Shown here in pieces: positions 63,263 through 64,000 of a stretch of 64,000 nt of DNA. The position numbers and the translations under genes are program-made. Under the pieces are notes generated by a model that saw nothing but the letters and a program-made list of their open reading frames with translations, was not told the origin of the DNA and made no database searches. Each line of letters opens with the position of its first letter. Positions within the stretch are counted from its first letter, which is position 1. The DNA is from Sulfitobacter sp. D7 (GTDB taxonomy: Bacteria > Pseudomonadota > Alphaproteobacteria > Rhodobacterales > Rhodobacteraceae), in NCBI RefSeq assembly GCF_003611275.1, contig NZ_CP020694.1, forward strand, positions 2,666,001 through 2,730,000, read 5' to 3'.

Positions 63263-63661
63263 TCACGCCGCAGGATCGCCGTCCGACAGGCGGAGTTTCG
63301 CTGGCAAACGGGTGGGTTTACCCGCTGTGGTCATGCAAACGGCGGTGACTTTGGCGCGAAAGATGACCTTGCCATCGCGCAACACGTCTTGGTCGAACAC
63401 CCACCGGACCGGCCCTTCGGCCTGATGGGTGGTCTGCACCTCCAACCGGTCGCCAAAGCGTGCGGCACCCAGATAATCCGCCTCTACCCGCGTCACGACA
63501 AAGACCAGCCCTTCATCGCGCATGGCGCGTTGATCAAGGCCAATCTGTTCGACGATATCCGAGCGCGCCCGTTCGATATAGCGCAGGTAGTTGGCGTAAT
63601 AGACCACGCCCGCCATGTCGGTGTCTTCGTAGAAAATGCGGACTGGAAAGGTATGGCTCAT
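63263..63661 (-). CDS. ybgC: acyl-CoA thioester hydrolase YbgC
   Basis: A 132-residue hotdog-fold thioesterase, the usual first gene of tol-pal clusters. It shows the active-site motif YYEDTDMAGVVYYANYLRYIERARSD in the part FYEDTDMAGVVYYANYLRY (9-27), with the catalytic Asp. It hydrolyses short acyl-CoAs in other bacteria; its link to Tol-Pal is unclear. Its start overlaps the end of the upstream gene by four bases (ATGA). Confidence 0.94.
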   Translation of the reverse strand: MSHTFPVRIFYEDTDMAGVVYYANYLRYIERARSDIVEQIGLDQRAMRDEGLVFVVTRVEADYLGAARFGDRLEVQTTHQAEGPVRWVFDQDVLRDGKVIFRAKVTAVCMTTAGKPTRLPAKLRLSDGDPAA

Positions 63662-64000
63662 GACGGCACCTGCACCCGCGCGGCAAGGCGCAGCGCATGG
63701 CTGGGATCGTTAGCGGCGGATGGCATCACCGGGTCATAGGCCGCGCGGATCACATCGGCGACCTCGGGCCGCAGCACCAGCGCCTCATCGGCCAGCGCCA
63801 GCGGCGACTGCTCGGCAAAGGCGTCCTCGGACCAGAGCAGGATGACCTGCACCGCTTGGCTCAGCGCCAAGACTTGCGCCGACATATCGCGCAAGCTGTC
63901 GTCCATGCGCAGGAAGACAAAGGCCGCCTTGATCGCGCCGTTTTCTTCAAAGCGGAAGAAACGGTACTGATTGGCCCCAGCGGCCTGCAAGCGTTCGACC
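63658..64000 (-). CDS. conserved hypothetical protein, 5' part missing
   Basis: The C-terminal 113 or so residues of a protein whose start lies beyond the right edge; the frame stays open through 64000 and the TTG at 63990 is not a credible start. The visible sequence (ANQYRFFRFEENGAIKAAFVF and a following hydrophobic LSQAVQVILLW) shows no motif I recognise. In Rhodobacterales a small hypothetical gene often sits between ruvB and ybgC, and this may be it. It overlaps ybgC by four bases, so the two are probably cotranslated. Confidence 0.6.
   Translation of the reverse strand, partial: VERLQAAGANQYRFFRFEENGAIKAAFVFLRMDDSLRDMSAQVLALSQAVQVILLWSEDAFAEQSPLALADEALVLRPEVADVIRAAYDPVMPSAANDPSHALRLAARVQVPS

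Noticed and set aside
1-64000. tRNA, rRNA, CRISPR, insertion sequences, phage genes
   Set aside because: I looked for clover-leaf ends, regular spacer repeats, transposase motifs and phage structural genes and saw none I could support; a covariance or repeat-finding program could still find one I missed.

Overview
The window looks like a stretch of chromosome from a marine Rhodobacterales bacterium (Roseobacter group; a Sulfitobacter-like genus is my guess from protein character, not a measurement). Reasons: high GC, a ctaC-ctaB-small ORF-ctaG-ctaE-SURF1 cluster running into thrC, mtnP next to apt, lysC next to ptsP, and a Tol-Pal cluster ending in tilS-ftsH. Almost all of it is ordinary, densely packed core genome. 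I see no insertion sequence, prophage, CRISPR array, rRNA or tRNA gene.

Layout. 1-12.3 kb: a truncated amidohydrolase, a nucleotide-sugar epimerase, ptsP and lysC, an SDR, a DUF1178 protein, a Nudix hydrolase, the molybdate transporter modABC, an EcsC protein, an acetyltransferase and a flavin reductase. 12.3-18.3 kb: a SulP transporter, purine/methylthioadenosine salvage (mtnP, apt), an FAD-linked oxidase and a RimJ-type acetyltransferase. 18.2-25.3 kb (minus strand): M16 peptidase, thrC, SURF1, and the cytochrome c oxidase genes ctaE, ctaG, a 55-residue membrane protein, ctaB and ctaC, with a good sigma70 promoter in front of ctaC. 25.3-34 kb: tldD, dprA, topA, an L,D-transpeptidase, scoAB and a lytic transglycosylase.

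34.1-46.5 kb is the most distinctive part: a tad/Flp pilus locus. It has two small pilin genes (the second was recovered by eye), cpaB, cpaC, an OmpA-like lipoprotein, cpaE, cpaF, tadB, tadC, two TPR lipoproteins, a prepilin peptidase and an AAA+ ATPase. A perfect CtrA-type site (TTAA-N7-TTAA) lies ahead of the pilins. Strong terminators after pilin 1, cpaB and the OmpA gene split it into several transcription units.

46.6-50.4 kb holds a DNA-damage helicase, the nuclease pdeM and a thioesterase. The helicase-pdeM gap contains a perfect CtrA-type site, and a perfect alphaproteobacterial LexA box (GAAC-N7-GAAC) overlaps the pdeM start codon. It also holds two inverted copies of a short AT-rich motif found again between mtnP and apt. 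50.4-54.4 kb: folD-fhs, a MOSC protein and an unrecognised exported protein. 54.5-64 kb (minus strand): ybgC, tolQRAB, pal, ybgF, tilS and ftsH, with ftsH closed by a UUCG-loop terminator.

The strongest regulatory leads are the pdeM control region and the CtrA site at the pilus locus. I found no clearly new multi-gene system. The nearest candidates are the diverged tad locus (Asp/Trp pilin motif, lysine-less CpaE P-loop, extra AAA+ ATPase) and the multi-hairpin gene-free stretch at 12.35-12.55 kb.
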